A DNA stretch of 64,000 nt from Bacillus spizizenii TU-B-10 (GTDB taxonomy: Bacteria; Bacillota; Bacilli; Bacillales; Bacillaceae). The stretch covers positions 4,010,857 to 4,074,856 of the forward strand of contig NC_016047.1 in NCBI RefSeq assembly GCF_000227465.1. The letters are read 5' to 3'. Below, one piece after another: positions 47,770 to 56,704 of this stretch. The position numbers and the translations under genes were made by a program. Position 1 is the stretch's first letter. Every line of letters begins with the position of its first letter. A model generated the notes under the pieces. The model worked only from the letters and a program-made list of their open reading frames with translations. It searched no databases and was not told where the DNA came from.

Positions 47770-48018
47770 AGCAGGCAAAGAAAAAAAGCGGAATACGATT
47801 CTCCCGATTTCAGGGTTTCGTTTTCCGCAATTCTTATATTATAAAACGGAACATTTACATAAAAAGGGTTTGTACCCAGTATACAATCTTTACCGTTTTC
47901 ATTCAAAGATAGAGGAGCTGAGGAAAATAATTGTAGTTCCACTTTTACAGAATTTCTTTTCATTCAAGTTGCATGATAATACCGACTCACATCAATCGAT
48001 CACATGGAGGAATGATTC

Positions 48019-48372
48019 ATGCATCATACACAACACGGCTTGCAGCAGCTGAACCAATGCCGCCAGACTGCTCAGCAGCTCATTCAGCAAACACAGCAAA
48101 GCAGCCAGCAATATCGCCAAATGCTTCATCAGGAGCAGCAAAACATCCAAATGCTGCAGCAGATTCTAAACCACGAACAACAAGCGGCACATACCATTCA
48201 GCAAGCGCTGCACGGACATGACATGGCCATTCAAAAATGCCAGCAGGTTGTCAACATGTGCAACCAAATGCAGCAGGAATTCACTGGACAATCCAGCGTG
48301 ATGAATACGAATGTGTCTACACTTCCATTCGGCCAAAATACGCCATTCCAGCAGCAATCCTACCAGCAGTAA
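48019..48372 (+). CDS. yxeD: Gln/His-rich small protein YxeD, probably sporulation-related
   Basis: 117 residues. Helical throughout, extremely rich in Gln with scattered His (QQLIQQTQQSSQQYRQMLHQ), low in hydrophobic core residues; the end is disordered. SD TGGAGGA before the ATG. The composition resembles spore coat or inter-space proteins such as CotF-like or the YxeE neighbour. Role by resemblance only. It ends at a strong terminator shared with the convergent yxeC. Confidence 0.85.
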   Translation: MHHTQHGLQQLNQCRQTAQQLIQQTQQSSQQYRQMLHQEQQNIQMLQQILNHEQQAAHTIQQALHGHDMAIQKCQQVVNMCNQMQQEFTGQSSVMNTNVSTLPFGQNTPFQQQSYQQ

Positions 48373-48377
48373 CATAT

Positions 48378-48413
48378 AAAAAGCTCAACACAATGCTAGT
48401 GTTGAGCTTTTTT
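48378..48413. terminator. Bidirectional terminator between yxeD and yxeC
   Basis: AAAAAGCTCAACAC-AATGCTA-GTGTTGAGCTTTTTT, a perfect 14-bp stem with T-runs on both strands. Confidence 0.92.
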
Positions 48414-48414
48414 C

Positions 48415-48813
48415 TTACTGTTCTTTGCGAATATGTATATCTTGAATTGACTGTTTCGGGGCATGAAATCTGCTCTCGGCTTCACTTCTTGCCTCGGCAA
48501 AAGCCCGCGCCTCCACATGATCTTTGTAGACATCCAGCTGAATCAAATACAGCGGGCGTACTTTAAATCCATGAATAATGGTCACCGCCCATAACGGGAC
48601 CACAATAAAAACACCGGGCAGATCGGGCAAAACAAAACCAAACGCAAAAATGAAAAAATAAATGATTCCGTACATGATCCACTTTCTATTTCTAACCTTG
48701 ATGCCAATAAATAAAAAGGCAAAAAAACTGGTAATGGCAAAAGGCATGAAAATAAACAGCATCCACCAGCTATGCAGCCATTCCCAAGCGGCACCTCTTT
48801 TTGTAATTCCCAT
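48415..48813 (-). CDS. yxeC: Small membrane protein of unknown function
   Basis: 132 residues. Three hydrophobic helices at about 18-38, 46-62 and 66-84, then a charged C-terminal tail of about 45 residues with Glu/Arg/Ala helix (ARAFAEARSEAESRFHAPKQ). SD AGGAGGAGAAAA before the ATG. No known domain recognised. It is encoded next to yxeB but on the other strand, and its promoter is separate from the Fur box. It matches 168 YxeC from memory. Confidence 0.82.
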   Translation of the reverse strand: MGITKRGAAWEWLHSWWMLFIFMPFAITSFFAFLFIGIKVRNRKWIMYGIIYFFIFAFGFVLPDLPGVFIVVPLWAVTIIHGFKVRPLYLIQLDVYKDHVEARAFAEARSEAESRFHAPKQSIQDIHIRKEQ

Positions 48814-48936
48814 ATTTTTCTCCTCCTATTTACCTATAATAATCGATTAGGCATACCGCGTCACCCATAAACGGGAAAAACTTTCTCCCTTTAAAATTGT
48901 GATAGACGGCGAACAGGTTTCTTGCTATATTATTAA

Positions 48937-48957
48937 TTGATAATGATAATCATTACT
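48937..48957 (+). promoter_or_regulatory. Fur box upstream of yxeB
   Basis: GATAATGATAATCATTACT (48939-48957) matches 17 of 19 positions of the Fur consensus GATAATGATAATCATTATC. It lies 33 nt before the yxeB ATG, in the promoter region. Iron repression by Fur is expected. Confidence 0.9.
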
Positions 48958-48989
48958 AATCAATTAAAATACATATTGGAGGGTTCTTG

Positions 48990-49955
48990 ATGAAAAAGAA
49001 CACATTGCTCGTGGGCATGCTTGTGCTGCTTCTCATGTTTGCCAGCGCTTGCAGCGGCACGGCTTCGAAAGGAAGCTCAAGTGATTCAGCTTCCGAAAAG
49101 ACAGAAATGAGAACATACAAATCAACAAAAGGGAACGTCAACATTCCTGCACATCCGAAACGCATTGTCACTGATTTTTATGCCGGTGAATTGCTGTCTG
49201 TCGGGGCCAATGTGGTCGGCTCAGGCTCATGGTCATTTGATAATCCGTTTTTAAAATCAAAGCTGAAAGATGTGAAGGATGTTGGTGATCCGATCAGCGT
49301 TGAAAAAGTGATGGAGCTTCAGCCTGACTTAATTGTTGTCATGAATGAAGAGAATGTCGATAAATTAAAGAAAATCGCTCCAACTGTTGTCGTTCCTTAT
49401 AACACAGCGAAAAACGTAGAAGACACAGTCAGCATGTTCGGAGATATCGCCGGAGCGAAAGACAAAGCAAAATCATTTATGGCTGACTTTAACAAAAAAG
49501 CGGAAGCTGCTAAAAAGAGAATTGCCGGCGTCATCGACAAAGATGCGACCTTCGGCATTTATGAAAACACGGACAAGGGCGAATTCTGGGTGTTCAATGA
49601 CAATGGCGGACGCGGCGGCCAAGCTGTATACAATGCACTCGGGTTAAAAGCGCCTGAAAAAATTGAACAAGATGTTATTAAAAAAGGAGAAATGAAACAG
49701 CTCTCCCAAGAGGTTATACCTGAGTATGCCGCAGATTATATGTTCATTACGGACTACAACCCGAAAGGCGAAAGCAAAACACTCGACAAGCTGGAGAATT
49801 CCTCTATTTGGAAGAACCTGGACGCTGTCAAACATAATCGCGTGTTTATCAATGACTTTGACACATTTTATCCGTACGATCCGATTTCTGTCAGCAAACA
49901 GGTGGATATCATCACCGACATGCTGATCAAACGGGCCGAAGAAAATAAAAAGTAA
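48990..49955 (+). CDS. yxeB: Hydroxamate siderophore (ferrioxamine) binding lipoprotein
   Basis: 321 residues from ATG 48990, with GGAGGG 6 nt upstream. Lipobox SACS (Cys about 21). Class III periplasmic-binding fold (PF01497): NIPAHPKRIVTDFYAGELLS, MELQPDLIVV, and the C-terminal lobe with VFNDNGGRGGQAVYNALG and YPYDPISVSKQVD. It delivers ferrioxamine to the FhuBGC permease, which is encoded elsewhere in B. subtilis, so it is an orphan receptor. Controlled by Fur. Confidence 0.95.
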   Translation: MKKNTLLVGMLVLLLMFASACSGTASKGSSSDSASEKTEMRTYKSTKGNVNIPAHPKRIVTDFYAGELLSVGANVVGSGSWSFDNPFLKSKLKDVKDVGDPISVEKVMELQPDLIVVMNEENVDKLKKIAPTVVVPYNTAKNVEDTVSMFGDIAGAKDKAKSFMADFNKKAEAAKKRIAGVIDKDATFGIYENTDKGEFWVFNDNGGRGGQAVYNALGLKAPEKIEQDVIKKGEMKQLSQEVIPEYAADYMFITDYNPKGESKTLDKLENSSIWKNLDAVKHNRVFINDFDTFYPYDPISVSKQVDIITDMLIKRAEENKK

Positions 49956-49957
49956 AG

Positions 49958-49992
49958 AAAACGGCACAGTCATGACGCTGTGCCGTTTTTTA
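49958..49992. terminator. Bidirectional terminator between yxeB and yxeA
   Basis: AAAACGGCACAG-TCATGACG-CTGTGCCGTTTT with a following T-run; yxeA ends just beyond it on the other strand. Confidence 0.92.
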
Positions 49993-49996
49993 TGAT

Positions 49997-50344
49997 TCAC
50001 TTTAATGTTGACTGTACGGAGTCCGGCATATCTTCAAACCTGACTTCTTCCCAAGTCTCGACATACTTTCCTTTCGCCTTCACCTTCAAATACGCGTTCT
50101 TCCGAAGCTCTTTGCCGGCGAAAAAGGTCACTTCTTCTTTTTTCCCGTATGCATTATATCCGTCTAATGTATATTCAGTACCGCCCGGGCTAAGATGTCT
50201 GCCATCTCGATCAATCTGAACATAGACATCTTGCTGGTGAATAAACGGATTAAATCTGTCTGTAACATCGTTATGAAAAAAGAGAAGCCCGCATATTACG
50301 GCAGCAGCCGCCAAGACGGCCAGGATTGCCATTGCTTTTTTCAT
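49997..50344 (-). CDS. yxeA: DUF1093-family small exported protein
   Basis: 115 residues. An N-terminal membrane helix or signal peptide (about 5-26), then a compact OB-like domain with DVYVQIDRDGRHLSPGGTEY and KELRKNAYLKVKAKGKYVETW. In 168 it belongs with yxdLM to the set controlled by YxdJ. It starts 13 nt after yxdM, so it is probably the last gene of that operon. Role unknown; an envelope helper for the Bce-type transporter is possible. Confidence 0.88.
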   Translation of the reverse strand: MKKAMAILAVLAAAAVICGLLFFHNDVTDRFNPFIHQQDVYVQIDRDGRHLSPGGTEYTLDGYNAYGKKEEVTFFAGKELRKNAYLKVKAKGKYVETWEEVRFEDMPDSVQSTLK

Positions 50345-50357
50345 CTTTGCACTCCCC

Positions 50358-52226
50358 TTACTTGTTCATTTTTTTCAAATAGCTTGACCGCACCGCGAGG
50401 AAGAATAGAAGCTGAAAAATGAAAAACCCTCCGATGGTGAGACTGAGCGGCCCCGCTACATCGGAATAGCCTTCCACAGCCAATGTTCTCAAGGCAAACA
50501 GCGTATGCATGACGGCAATGACAAATGGAAAGAAGAAAAGAATTGCCAATTGTATCGTTACGCTTTGTGCCATTTCACGCTCACTCAGGCCGATTTTGGC
50601 CAGTGAACGGTAGCGCTCCCGGTCTTCATCTAAATCAGTGAACAGCCTGAAATATAAGAAACTTGCTGCCGCGACAAAGAATACAATTGCGATAAACAGG
50701 CCGATAAATAAACTCAGGCTCGGCAGCTGCACCGTATCATAGTAGGTGCCGGCTTTTGACATAAAATCAGAATGCACGTCGATATAGTTGCCGTAGATCT
50801 CATCTTTCAGAGATTGGCTGAACCCAAGACTGTCTTTCCAATGATCGTAGCTGTAGCCGTATAATGACGCTTTATCACCGAGTGATTTGAGTTGATCAAA
50901 GGTTTTATCGTTCACCGCGATGATGGCATTCAATGAGATCAGCGGTTTTTTGACTTCTTTTACTGACAGTTTTTGTCCGGACAGCTTGCCTTTTTGGTTC
51001 AGCAGCTTCAGCTGATCCGGCGCTTTGTTTTTGAAATTGCGGTCATACGTGCCCGGGAAATAGACAGCCTCGTCTTCTTTCAGGCCGTTCACTTTGACAT
51101 GGAAGTATTTTACCGCATCCGATTCACTGATCATGTAAACAGGCGGAACAGTATCCCCTGCCTGATAGCGAATATTGGAAACATCTATTTTGTCTTTCTT
51201 ATACGTAAAGCCGTGTGTTTTCAGTTCATGGTCAATTTTTTTCAAATGAGTCTGTTCTTTTAGATTGTTGCTGTAAGATAAATACTCCATTTCATAAGCG
51301 GACTCTTCCGCCCCGACGGTCGATTTGTACATCGCGAGCACACCCGTAGCCGTAAACGCAACCGCGGAAATAATGCTGACAATAAAGAACAGGCGGGCGT
51401 TGTCTTTTAAACGATAGACAAGGTCAGAAACCCAAATGACATTTTTCCCGCGCAGATAAAAGGTTTTCCACTTCTTCAGAGCGCGCAGAATCCATATGCT
51501 GCTTTGGCTGAAAAAGAAATACGTTCCGATGACGGTGAGCAGTAAAATGATAAACGGTTCGGTCCCGTGGACATTGCCTTTAAGGACCATGCCGTACCCG
51601 CCGCACAGACAGGCGATGCCGAATAAGGACAGAAGCACGGACGGCTTAGGCTCCGGCTTAATCTTGTCAGTGCCCTTTATTAATTTGATAACCGTATTTG
51701 ATCTGACAAAAAGGATCGTAAACTGCGATAAAAGGAAAAATAAGAGCAGAAATCCGCCGGCCGTAATACCGAGCGCTTTCCAAGGCATATACAAAGGCAG
51801 CGCGTCCATTTCTAAAATATAAGCGCCAACCGTAAAGAACGTCTTTGAAAAAATGAATCCTCCGATTATGCCGGCTGCAATTGACATGACGCCGATGATC
51901 ATATTTTCCGCAGTAATGAGCTTTCTCAGCTGCCCCGGCGTGATGCCCTGCATGAGCAGGATGCCGAATTCTTTATTTCTCGATTTCAAAAACGCATTAA
52001 CCGAATACAGAACAAATAAGAAAGAAAAAACAAAGATCATCCATTCCGCGGCGGTTAAGCCTTTTTTGGCGATGTTATTCAGGTAGCCTTCCTTTAATGC
52101 CGGATGAAACAGGAACATCGCAAAGGTAAAGAAAATCAAAACGGAAAAGGCGCTGCTTAAAAAGAATGCAAGATAGGCCCTTTTGTTTCTCGTGACGTTT
52201 TTATAAGCGAACTGAAGAAAGGTCAT
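50358..52226 (-). CDS. yxdM: Bce-type ABC transporter permease of the yxd system
   Basis: 622 residues from ATG 52226 (MTFLQFAYKNVTRNKRAYLA), overlapping yxdL by 26 nt. Ten membrane helices; a large extracellular domain of about 200 residues (about 310-510) between helices 7 and 8, the hallmark of BceB-type peptide detox permeases. FtsX-like segments (SAIAAGIIGGFIF; LFTDLDEDRERYRSLAKIGL) are present. It senses and removes a cationic antimicrobial peptide (LL-37 induces the system in 168), and also signals to YxdK. Confidence 0.93.
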   Translation of the reverse strand: MTFLQFAYKNVTRNKRAYLAFFLSSAFSVLIFFTFAMFLFHPALKEGYLNNIAKKGLTAAEWMIFVFSFLFVLYSVNAFLKSRNKEFGILLMQGITPGQLRKLITAENMIIGVMSIAAGIIGGFIFSKTFFTVGAYILEMDALPLYMPWKALGITAGGFLLLFFLLSQFTILFVRSNTVIKLIKGTDKIKPEPKPSVLLSLFGIACLCGGYGMVLKGNVHGTEPFIILLLTVIGTYFFFSQSSIWILRALKKWKTFYLRGKNVIWVSDLVYRLKDNARLFFIVSIISAVAFTATGVLAMYKSTVGAEESAYEMEYLSYSNNLKEQTHLKKIDHELKTHGFTYKKDKIDVSNIRYQAGDTVPPVYMISESDAVKYFHVKVNGLKEDEAVYFPGTYDRNFKNKAPDQLKLLNQKGKLSGQKLSVKEVKKPLISLNAIIAVNDKTFDQLKSLGDKASLYGYSYDHWKDSLGFSQSLKDEIYGNYIDVHSDFMSKAGTYYDTVQLPSLSLFIGLFIAIVFFVAAASFLYFRLFTDLDEDRERYRSLAKIGLSEREMAQSVTIQLAILFFFPFVIAVMHTLFALRTLAVEGYSDVAGPLSLTIGGFFIFQLLFFLAVRSSYLKKMNK

Positions 52227-52974
52227 TTGCGTTTCCCCCCAGCATAGACAGCACATCGAGAATTTGTTCATAAAATACTTGGCGGTTTTCCCCGCGGTAA
52301 ATCTCATTAAACAGTTCGCCGTCTTTTATAAAGATGACGCGGCGGCAGTAGCTTGCCGCAACAGGATCGTGGGTCACCATCAAAGCCGTGACATGATCAT
52401 CCTGATTCAAGCTCTGCATCGTTTCCATGACGTCTTTTGACGCTTTGGAATCAAGGTTTCCCGTCGGTTCATCGGCCAGAATGAGTGACGGCTTATGAAT
52501 GACCGCTCTTGCAATGGCGGCACGCTGGCGCTGTCCTCCGGATACTTCAAACGTCCGTTTGTTGAGCAGGTTTTCGATACCGAGCTTTGCCGCGATGCCT
52601 TGCAGTTTTTCTTCCATTACAGACGGCGCTTCTTTTTCAAGCGTTAACGGCAGCATGATATTTTCACCGATTGTCAGCGTGTCCAGAAGGTTGAAATCCT
52701 GAAACACAAATCCGAGCTGCTTGCGGCGGAAATGAGCGAGCTTTGTCCGCTTCAGGCGATGCGGGTTTTCTCCATGAATCAGGATATCACCTGAATCCGG
52801 ACGGTCGATCGTTGAAATGATATTCAAAAGCGTTGTTTTTCCGGACCCGGACGGCCCCATCACCGCCGTGAACTCGCCTTCTTCTATTGAAAATGAAATT
52901 TGCTTTAAGGCTTGATAGGACACTTGTCCTTTATAGGTTTTATTTATATGTTTAACTTCAAGCATATTCGCCAT
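52201..52974 (-). CDS. yxdL: Bce-type ABC transporter ATPase of the yxd system
   Basis: 257 residues from ATG 52974 (MANMLEVKHINKTYKG), with AAGGAGGA upstream. Walker A GPSGSGKTT, VFQDFNLLD Q-loop, signature VSGGQRQRAAIARAV, Walker B LILADEPTGNLD, H-loop THDPVAAS. LolD/MacB-like group. Pairs with YxdM. Preceded by a hairpin that separates it from yxdK; in 168 its promoter is activated by YxdJ. Confidence 0.94.
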   Translation of the reverse strand: MANMLEVKHINKTYKGQVSYQALKQISFSIEEGEFTAVMGPSGSGKTTLLNIISTIDRPDSGDILIHGENPHRLKRTKLAHFRRKQLGFVFQDFNLLDTLTIGENIMLPLTLEKEAPSVMEEKLQGIAAKLGIENLLNKRTFEVSGGQRQRAAIARAVIHKPSLILADEPTGNLDSKASKDVMETMQSLNQDDHVTALMVTHDPVAASYCRRVIFIKDGELFNEIYRGENRQVFYEQILDVLSMLGGNANDLSSVRL

Positions 52975-53043
52975 GAGAATCCTCCTTATGGTTTTATTCT
53001 TGTTGATCTGGGCTGCTTTCATGTAGTGCCGGGACGTTCAACA

Positions 53044-53081
53044 TAAAAATCCCCTTGACATAAATCCATGTTATCAAGGGG
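53044..53081 (-). terminator. Hairpin between yxdK and yxdL (terminator or attenuator)
   Basis: CCCCTTGAtAACAT pairs with ATGTcAAGGGG around a 6-nt loop, followed on the reverse strand by ATTTTTAT. It lies between the two-component genes and the transporter genes and would limit read-through. Confidence 0.7.
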
Positions 53082-53117
53082 AAACAAAGCGAGCTATGTT
53101 GTTTTCTTAACGCAGCC

Positions 53118-54095
53118 TTACATTTTTGTAAGAAATGAAAATCGAACTGATGTCCCTTCACCGGGAGACGAGCTGATGTCTACCGTATGATTGAGCTTAC
53201 CTGTAATTTCTTTGACGAGATGGAGGCCGATTCCCGTAGATTCTTGGTAACGCCGCCCGTTTTCACCGGTGTAATAAGGGTCAAACACCCGCTTGATGTC
53301 TTGGGAGGGAATCCCGACGCCGTAATCTTTGACTTCAAGCACCGTCCTGTCTTCATCGCGGAAGACATTCAGCTCAAGTCTGTCACTCTTGCCCGCTGAA
53401 TACTTGACCGCATTTGTGACCACTTGGCCGATCGCAAATTTGAGCCATTTTGCATCGGTGTAAATCTGATGATCATCGCAAATGTCCATTTTCGGATAAA
53501 CGCGGTATTGAATAAAAAATCGTTTATAGCTTTGAATAACTGATTGGAGAAGCTCAGACAGGGAAACCGCTTCGATTTTAAAATCCCGTTCAAACAGGTC
53601 GAGCCTTGAAGAATAAAGAAGCGTCTCCAGCCCGAATTCAATCTGCCGGACTTCTTTTTTGATTTGTTCAAAAACGGGCTCATCCTCTTCTTGAATGATT
53701 AAATTAATAACCGACAGCGGCGTCTTTACTTGGTGCACCCATTGATTCATATACGTCACCCGCGCGTCAAGCTTGGCTTCGGTCTCATGGAGCTTTTGGT
53801 GCTGCAGCCGGATCAGCTCCATCTGCTTTTCATACAGCTCTGAACAGAACACTGAAGAACCGAGATACGGGATATCCGTCCCTTCCTGCCCCGAGCTGAG
53901 CCATTGATACACGCCGCGGTCTTTGTACCAGCGGTAGGCAAGATAGCCCGCCAAAATGAGAAGCTGCACGCCCAATATGTAAAACAAGTGAGAAAAAGAA
54001 TGAAGACCCGCAAACCAGTAATAAAAGAAGACAAACAGCCCTTGAAGGAGAAATAGCAGAATCAGGACTGTATGAAACCGGAGAAACAGCTTCAT
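53118..54095 (-). CDS. yxdK: Intramembrane-sensing histidine kinase
   Basis: 325 residues. Two membrane helices at about 8-28 and 34-55 with a very short outer loop, so no sensor domain of its own: it is of the BceS type and reads the YxdLM transporter. H-box YMNQWVHQVKTPLSVI (about 135; active His), N-box VVTNAVKYSAG, G1 KDYGVGIPSQD and G2 GIGLHLVKEITGK. Overlaps yxdJ by 4 nt. Phosphorylates YxdJ. Confidence 0.94.
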   Translation of the reverse strand: MKLFLRFHTVLILLFLLQGLFVFFYYWFAGLHSFSHLFYILGVQLLILAGYLAYRWYKDRGVYQWLSSGQEGTDIPYLGSSVFCSELYEKQMELIRLQHQKLHETEAKLDARVTYMNQWVHQVKTPLSVINLIIQEEDEPVFEQIKKEVRQIEFGLETLLYSSRLDLFERDFKIEAVSLSELLQSVIQSYKRFFIQYRVYPKMDICDDHQIYTDAKWLKFAIGQVVTNAVKYSAGKSDRLELNVFRDEDRTVLEVKDYGVGIPSQDIKRVFDPYYTGENGRRYQESTGIGLHLVKEITGKLNHTVDISSSPGEGTSVRFSFLTKM

Positions 54096-54781
54096 GACTG
54101 CGCCCTCAGCTGGTAGCCTTCGCCCCGCACCGGTTCAATAGAAACAGGCGCATTCAGCTCCCGCAGTTTTTTTCTGAGCCGCGTGATATACACGTTAAGT
54201 GTATTATCATCGACGAAAATGTCGGTGTCCCACGTCTTTTCCATGAGACGGTCCCGACCCGTCACCTTTTCTCCCCGCTCCAGCAACACTTCCAAAAGCT
54301 TACTTTCTTTTTTAGAAAGCTCGCTTTTTTCATCCTGAAAACGCAGTTCAAACCGTTCTACAAAGAGCTGAACGCCGGCATATTCAACCACTTTCTCCCC
54401 CTGCTTTGCGGCGTACTCCCCGTACGCCCTGCGGATCTGGCTTTTGATTTTCGCCAGCACAATATCATAAGAAAACGGTTTTTCGATATAATCGTCTCCC
54501 CCGTTTTCAATCGCCATCACCTGATCCATTTCCCCGCTTCTGGCTGAAATAAAAATGATCGGGCTGGTGGAATGCTGGCGGATCTGGCGGCACCAATAAT
54601 ATCCGTCATATGCCGGCAAATTGATATCAAGCAGCACTACATCAGGCTTTTCCTGCAAAAAAACATCAAGAACAGCCGTGAAATCCGCGGTGACCACTGT
54701 TTGATATCCGTATTTTTCAAGGTAATTCTGCAACAGTCCACGAATGTCTTCACTGTCTTCCACAATCATGATCTTATTCAA
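54092..54781 (-). CDS. yxdJ: OmpR-family response regulator
   Basis: 229 residues. Receiver domain with acidic pair EDSED near 7-11, phospho-acceptor Asp in VVLLDINLPAYDG (about 52) and Lys in YIEKPFSYD. The winged-helix C-terminus holds ELSKKESKLLEVLL and DDNTLNVYITRLRKKL. It activates yxdLM-yxeA in 168. Start at ATG 54781. Divergent from nothing; it follows the iol operon end on the same strand after a terminator. Confidence 0.94.
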   Translation of the reverse strand: MNKIMIVEDSEDIRGLLQNYLEKYGYQTVVTADFTAVLDVFLQEKPDVVLLDINLPAYDGYYWCRQIRQHSTSPIIFISARSGEMDQVMAIENGGDDYIEKPFSYDIVLAKIKSQIRRAYGEYAAKQGEKVVEYAGVQLFVERFELRFQDEKSELSKKESKLLEVLLERGEKVTGRDRLMEKTWDTDIFVDDNTLNVYITRLRKKLRELNAPVSIEPVRGEGYQLRAQS

Positions 54782-54855
54782 ACTGAACCACTCCCGTTTC
54801 TTACACTGCTGCCATCATCATAATCGTTTTGGGCGTATGGACGCAACACCGCACA

Positions 54856-54881
54856 AAAAAACCGCCATCTCGGCGGTTTTT
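54856..54881 (-). terminator. Terminator of the iol operon after iolJ
   Basis: AAAACCGCC-ATCTC-GGCGGTTTTT, a perfect stem with A/T runs, 8 nt beyond the iolJ stop codon. Confidence 0.9.
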
Positions 54882-54888
54882 GGTCTCT

Positions 54889-55761
54889 TCAGCCGACCTG
54901 CTGCTTAGCTGCTTTACCGGCTGATCCGAACTCTCTCATTTTGCTTCGCACTGTCTCTTCCACGGCTTCAATGCCTGGTGTCATATAGCCGCGCGGTTCG
55001 TACAGATCGCTGTTTTCCTGAAACATGCGGCGTGTTTCGTCTGTCCAGGCTACCATACATTCCGTATTGATATTGATCTTCGCGTGGCCGAGCGTGATGG
55101 CTTTTTTGATCTGATCCTGCGGAATCCCGGATGCCCCGTGAAGAACGAGGGGAATATCAGTCATGCGGGAGATAGCCTCCATTTCCTTAAATCCGAGATT
55201 CGGCTCACCCTGATATTTGCCGTGTACAGAGCCGAGGGCGGCGGCCAGCGCGTCGATATTGGTTTCTTTGACGATCCGCTCACATTCCGTGATATCGGCA
55301 TAGCGTACCCCGCCGACCAGTCCGTCTTCCATTCCGCCGACCGTGCCGACTTCGGCTTCTACTGACACGCCGTGCTTTGCGGCATAATCGGTGACTTCTT
55401 TTGTCATCGCGATATTCTCGTCAATCGGCTGATGGGAGCCGTCAATCATCACTGAGCTGAATCCGGCATCAATGGCCTGTCTGCAGCGTTCCGCACTGCT
55501 TCCGTGATCAAGATGAAGCACCACGGGAACGGTAATCGCCATGTCCTCCATTAACGCGCCGACCATGGCGGCAATCGTTTTAAATCCGCCTAAATAGTCG
55601 ACCAGGCGATCGGAAGCCGCGGCGATGACCGGTGATTGCTCCTTTTGCGCAGCCTGCAAAATCGCCTTCGTCCACTGCAGGCCGTTGATATTAAACTGGC
55701 CGACTGCGTATTGCTCCCGCTTTGCATCTTCAAGAAGCTCTTTCATCGATACAAAAGCCAT
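54889..55761 (-). CDS. iolJ: 2-deoxy-5-keto-D-gluconic acid 6-phosphate aldolase (class II)
   Basis: 290 residues from ATG 55761 (MAFVSMKELLEDAKREQ), with AAAGGAGGGGT upstream. Class II fructose-bisphosphate aldolase fold: VVLHLDHGSSAERCRQAI (Zn His and Asp, about 78-95), VEAEVGTVGG, LAAALGSVHGKY, LVLHGASGIP and ININTECM. Cleaves DKG-6-phosphate into dihydroxyacetone phosphate and malonic semialdehyde. Last gene of the iol operon. Confidence 0.96.
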   Translation of the reverse strand: MAFVSMKELLEDAKREQYAVGQFNINGLQWTKAILQAAQKEQSPVIAAASDRLVDYLGGFKTIAAMVGALMEDMAITVPVVLHLDHGSSAERCRQAIDAGFSSVMIDGSHQPIDENIAMTKEVTDYAAKHGVSVEAEVGTVGGMEDGLVGGVRYADITECERIVKETNIDALAAALGSVHGKYQGEPNLGFKEMEAISRMTDIPLVLHGASGIPQDQIKKAITLGHAKININTECMVAWTDETRRMFQENSDLYEPRGYMTPGIEAVEETVRSKMREFGSAGKAAKQQVG

Positions 55762-55781
55762 GTCCACCCCTCCTTTATCCA

Positions 55782-56618
55782 TTACATGTTGAAGTATTTT
55801 GATACGATATCAACCGTTGTTTTTTTCGCTGTTTGAATGGCTTCCTCAGCACTCAGCTTATAGTATTCAGGCCGGAAGAGCTCAACTGATACAACATCAG
55901 AGAAGCCAATTTCCTTTAGTGCTGATAAGTGGGCATCTAAGTCAATCGCCCCTTGGCCCGGCCATACACGATCCTCATCCGTTAAAAAGCCGATTGGGAA
56001 ATCTTCGGTATCGTCGATATGATAGATGAAAATTTTCTTTCCGTCCGCCTGCTTTAAGCTTTCAATATTTGACCCCATTGCATGGAAGTGGAAACTGTCA
56101 AGGACAAGCCCGACATTGTCACGGTCGACTGTGTTTACGATGTCGTACGCCTGTTCAAACGTATTAACTGTACACTGCGGATGGCCGACAAATTCGAGCG
56201 CGATTTTTACGCCATACGGCTCCGCGATATCTGAAAGCTCAGTCAGCACCTCAACACTGCTCTTTTTGATCTCTTCTTTTACAATCTTCTGCTCAGTCAC
56301 AAGCGGGACGGCCACGACATATTTCACACCGAGGGTTTTGCACGTTTCCATCATGTCTTTAAATTCAGCGATGATCTCATTGTGGCCCTTTTCATCACGG
56401 TTGTTGAAAAAAACGAGTGCGTTTAAGGCAAGCGGCTTGATGTGATGGGTTTGAAAATATTCCGCAAGATCAGCCAATGAATGGTCTTTTAAGTACTCTG
56501 GCAGCTTATCCATTGTGCGGATTTCAATATAATCATAGCCATGCTTTTCGCATAGTTCTAAATCCTGTTTAAGGTTTGAGTTTTCCAATGTTGTTGCTTC
56601 ATTGAAACAAAGTTTCAT
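55782..56618 (-). CDS. iolI: Inosose isomerase (xylose isomerase-like TIM barrel)
   Basis: 278 residues from ATG 56618 (MKLCFNEATTLENSN). TIM-barrel sugar-phosphate isomerase/epimerase family: metal-site residues in VKIALEFVGHPQCTV, VGLVLDSFHFHAMG, IFIYHIDDTEDFP and VVSVELFRPEYY. Interconverts 2-keto-myo-inositol and 1-keto-D-chiro-inositol, which broadens the range of inositol isomers used. A 10-bp inverted repeat lies just upstream, between iolH and iolI. Confidence 0.95.
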   Translation of the reverse strand: MKLCFNEATTLENSNLKQDLELCEKHGYDYIEIRTMDKLPEYLKDHSLADLAEYFQTHHIKPLALNALVFFNNRDEKGHNEIIAEFKDMMETCKTLGVKYVVAVPLVTEQKIVKEEIKKSSVEVLTELSDIAEPYGVKIALEFVGHPQCTVNTFEQAYDIVNTVDRDNVGLVLDSFHFHAMGSNIESLKQADGKKIFIYHIDDTEDFPIGFLTDEDRVWPGQGAIDLDAHLSALKEIGFSDVVSVELFRPEYYKLSAEEAIQTAKKTTVDIVSKYFNM

Positions 56619-56652
56619 GTCAGACTCCCCCATCTGCGTTTTAGATATGAAG

Positions 56653-56695
56653 GGAGTTCGGCAGGAAGGCTGTTCGCCATATCCCGCCGAACTCC
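56653..56695 (-). repeat. Intercistronic inverted repeat between iolH and iolI
   Basis: GGAGTTCGGC and GCCGAACTCC are a perfect 10-bp pair with a 23-nt loop in the gap of about 85 nt between iolH and iolI. No T-run follows, so it is more likely an mRNA-processing or stabilising hairpin than a terminator. Confidence 0.65.
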
Positions 56696-56704
56696 ATGCT
56701 CAGC

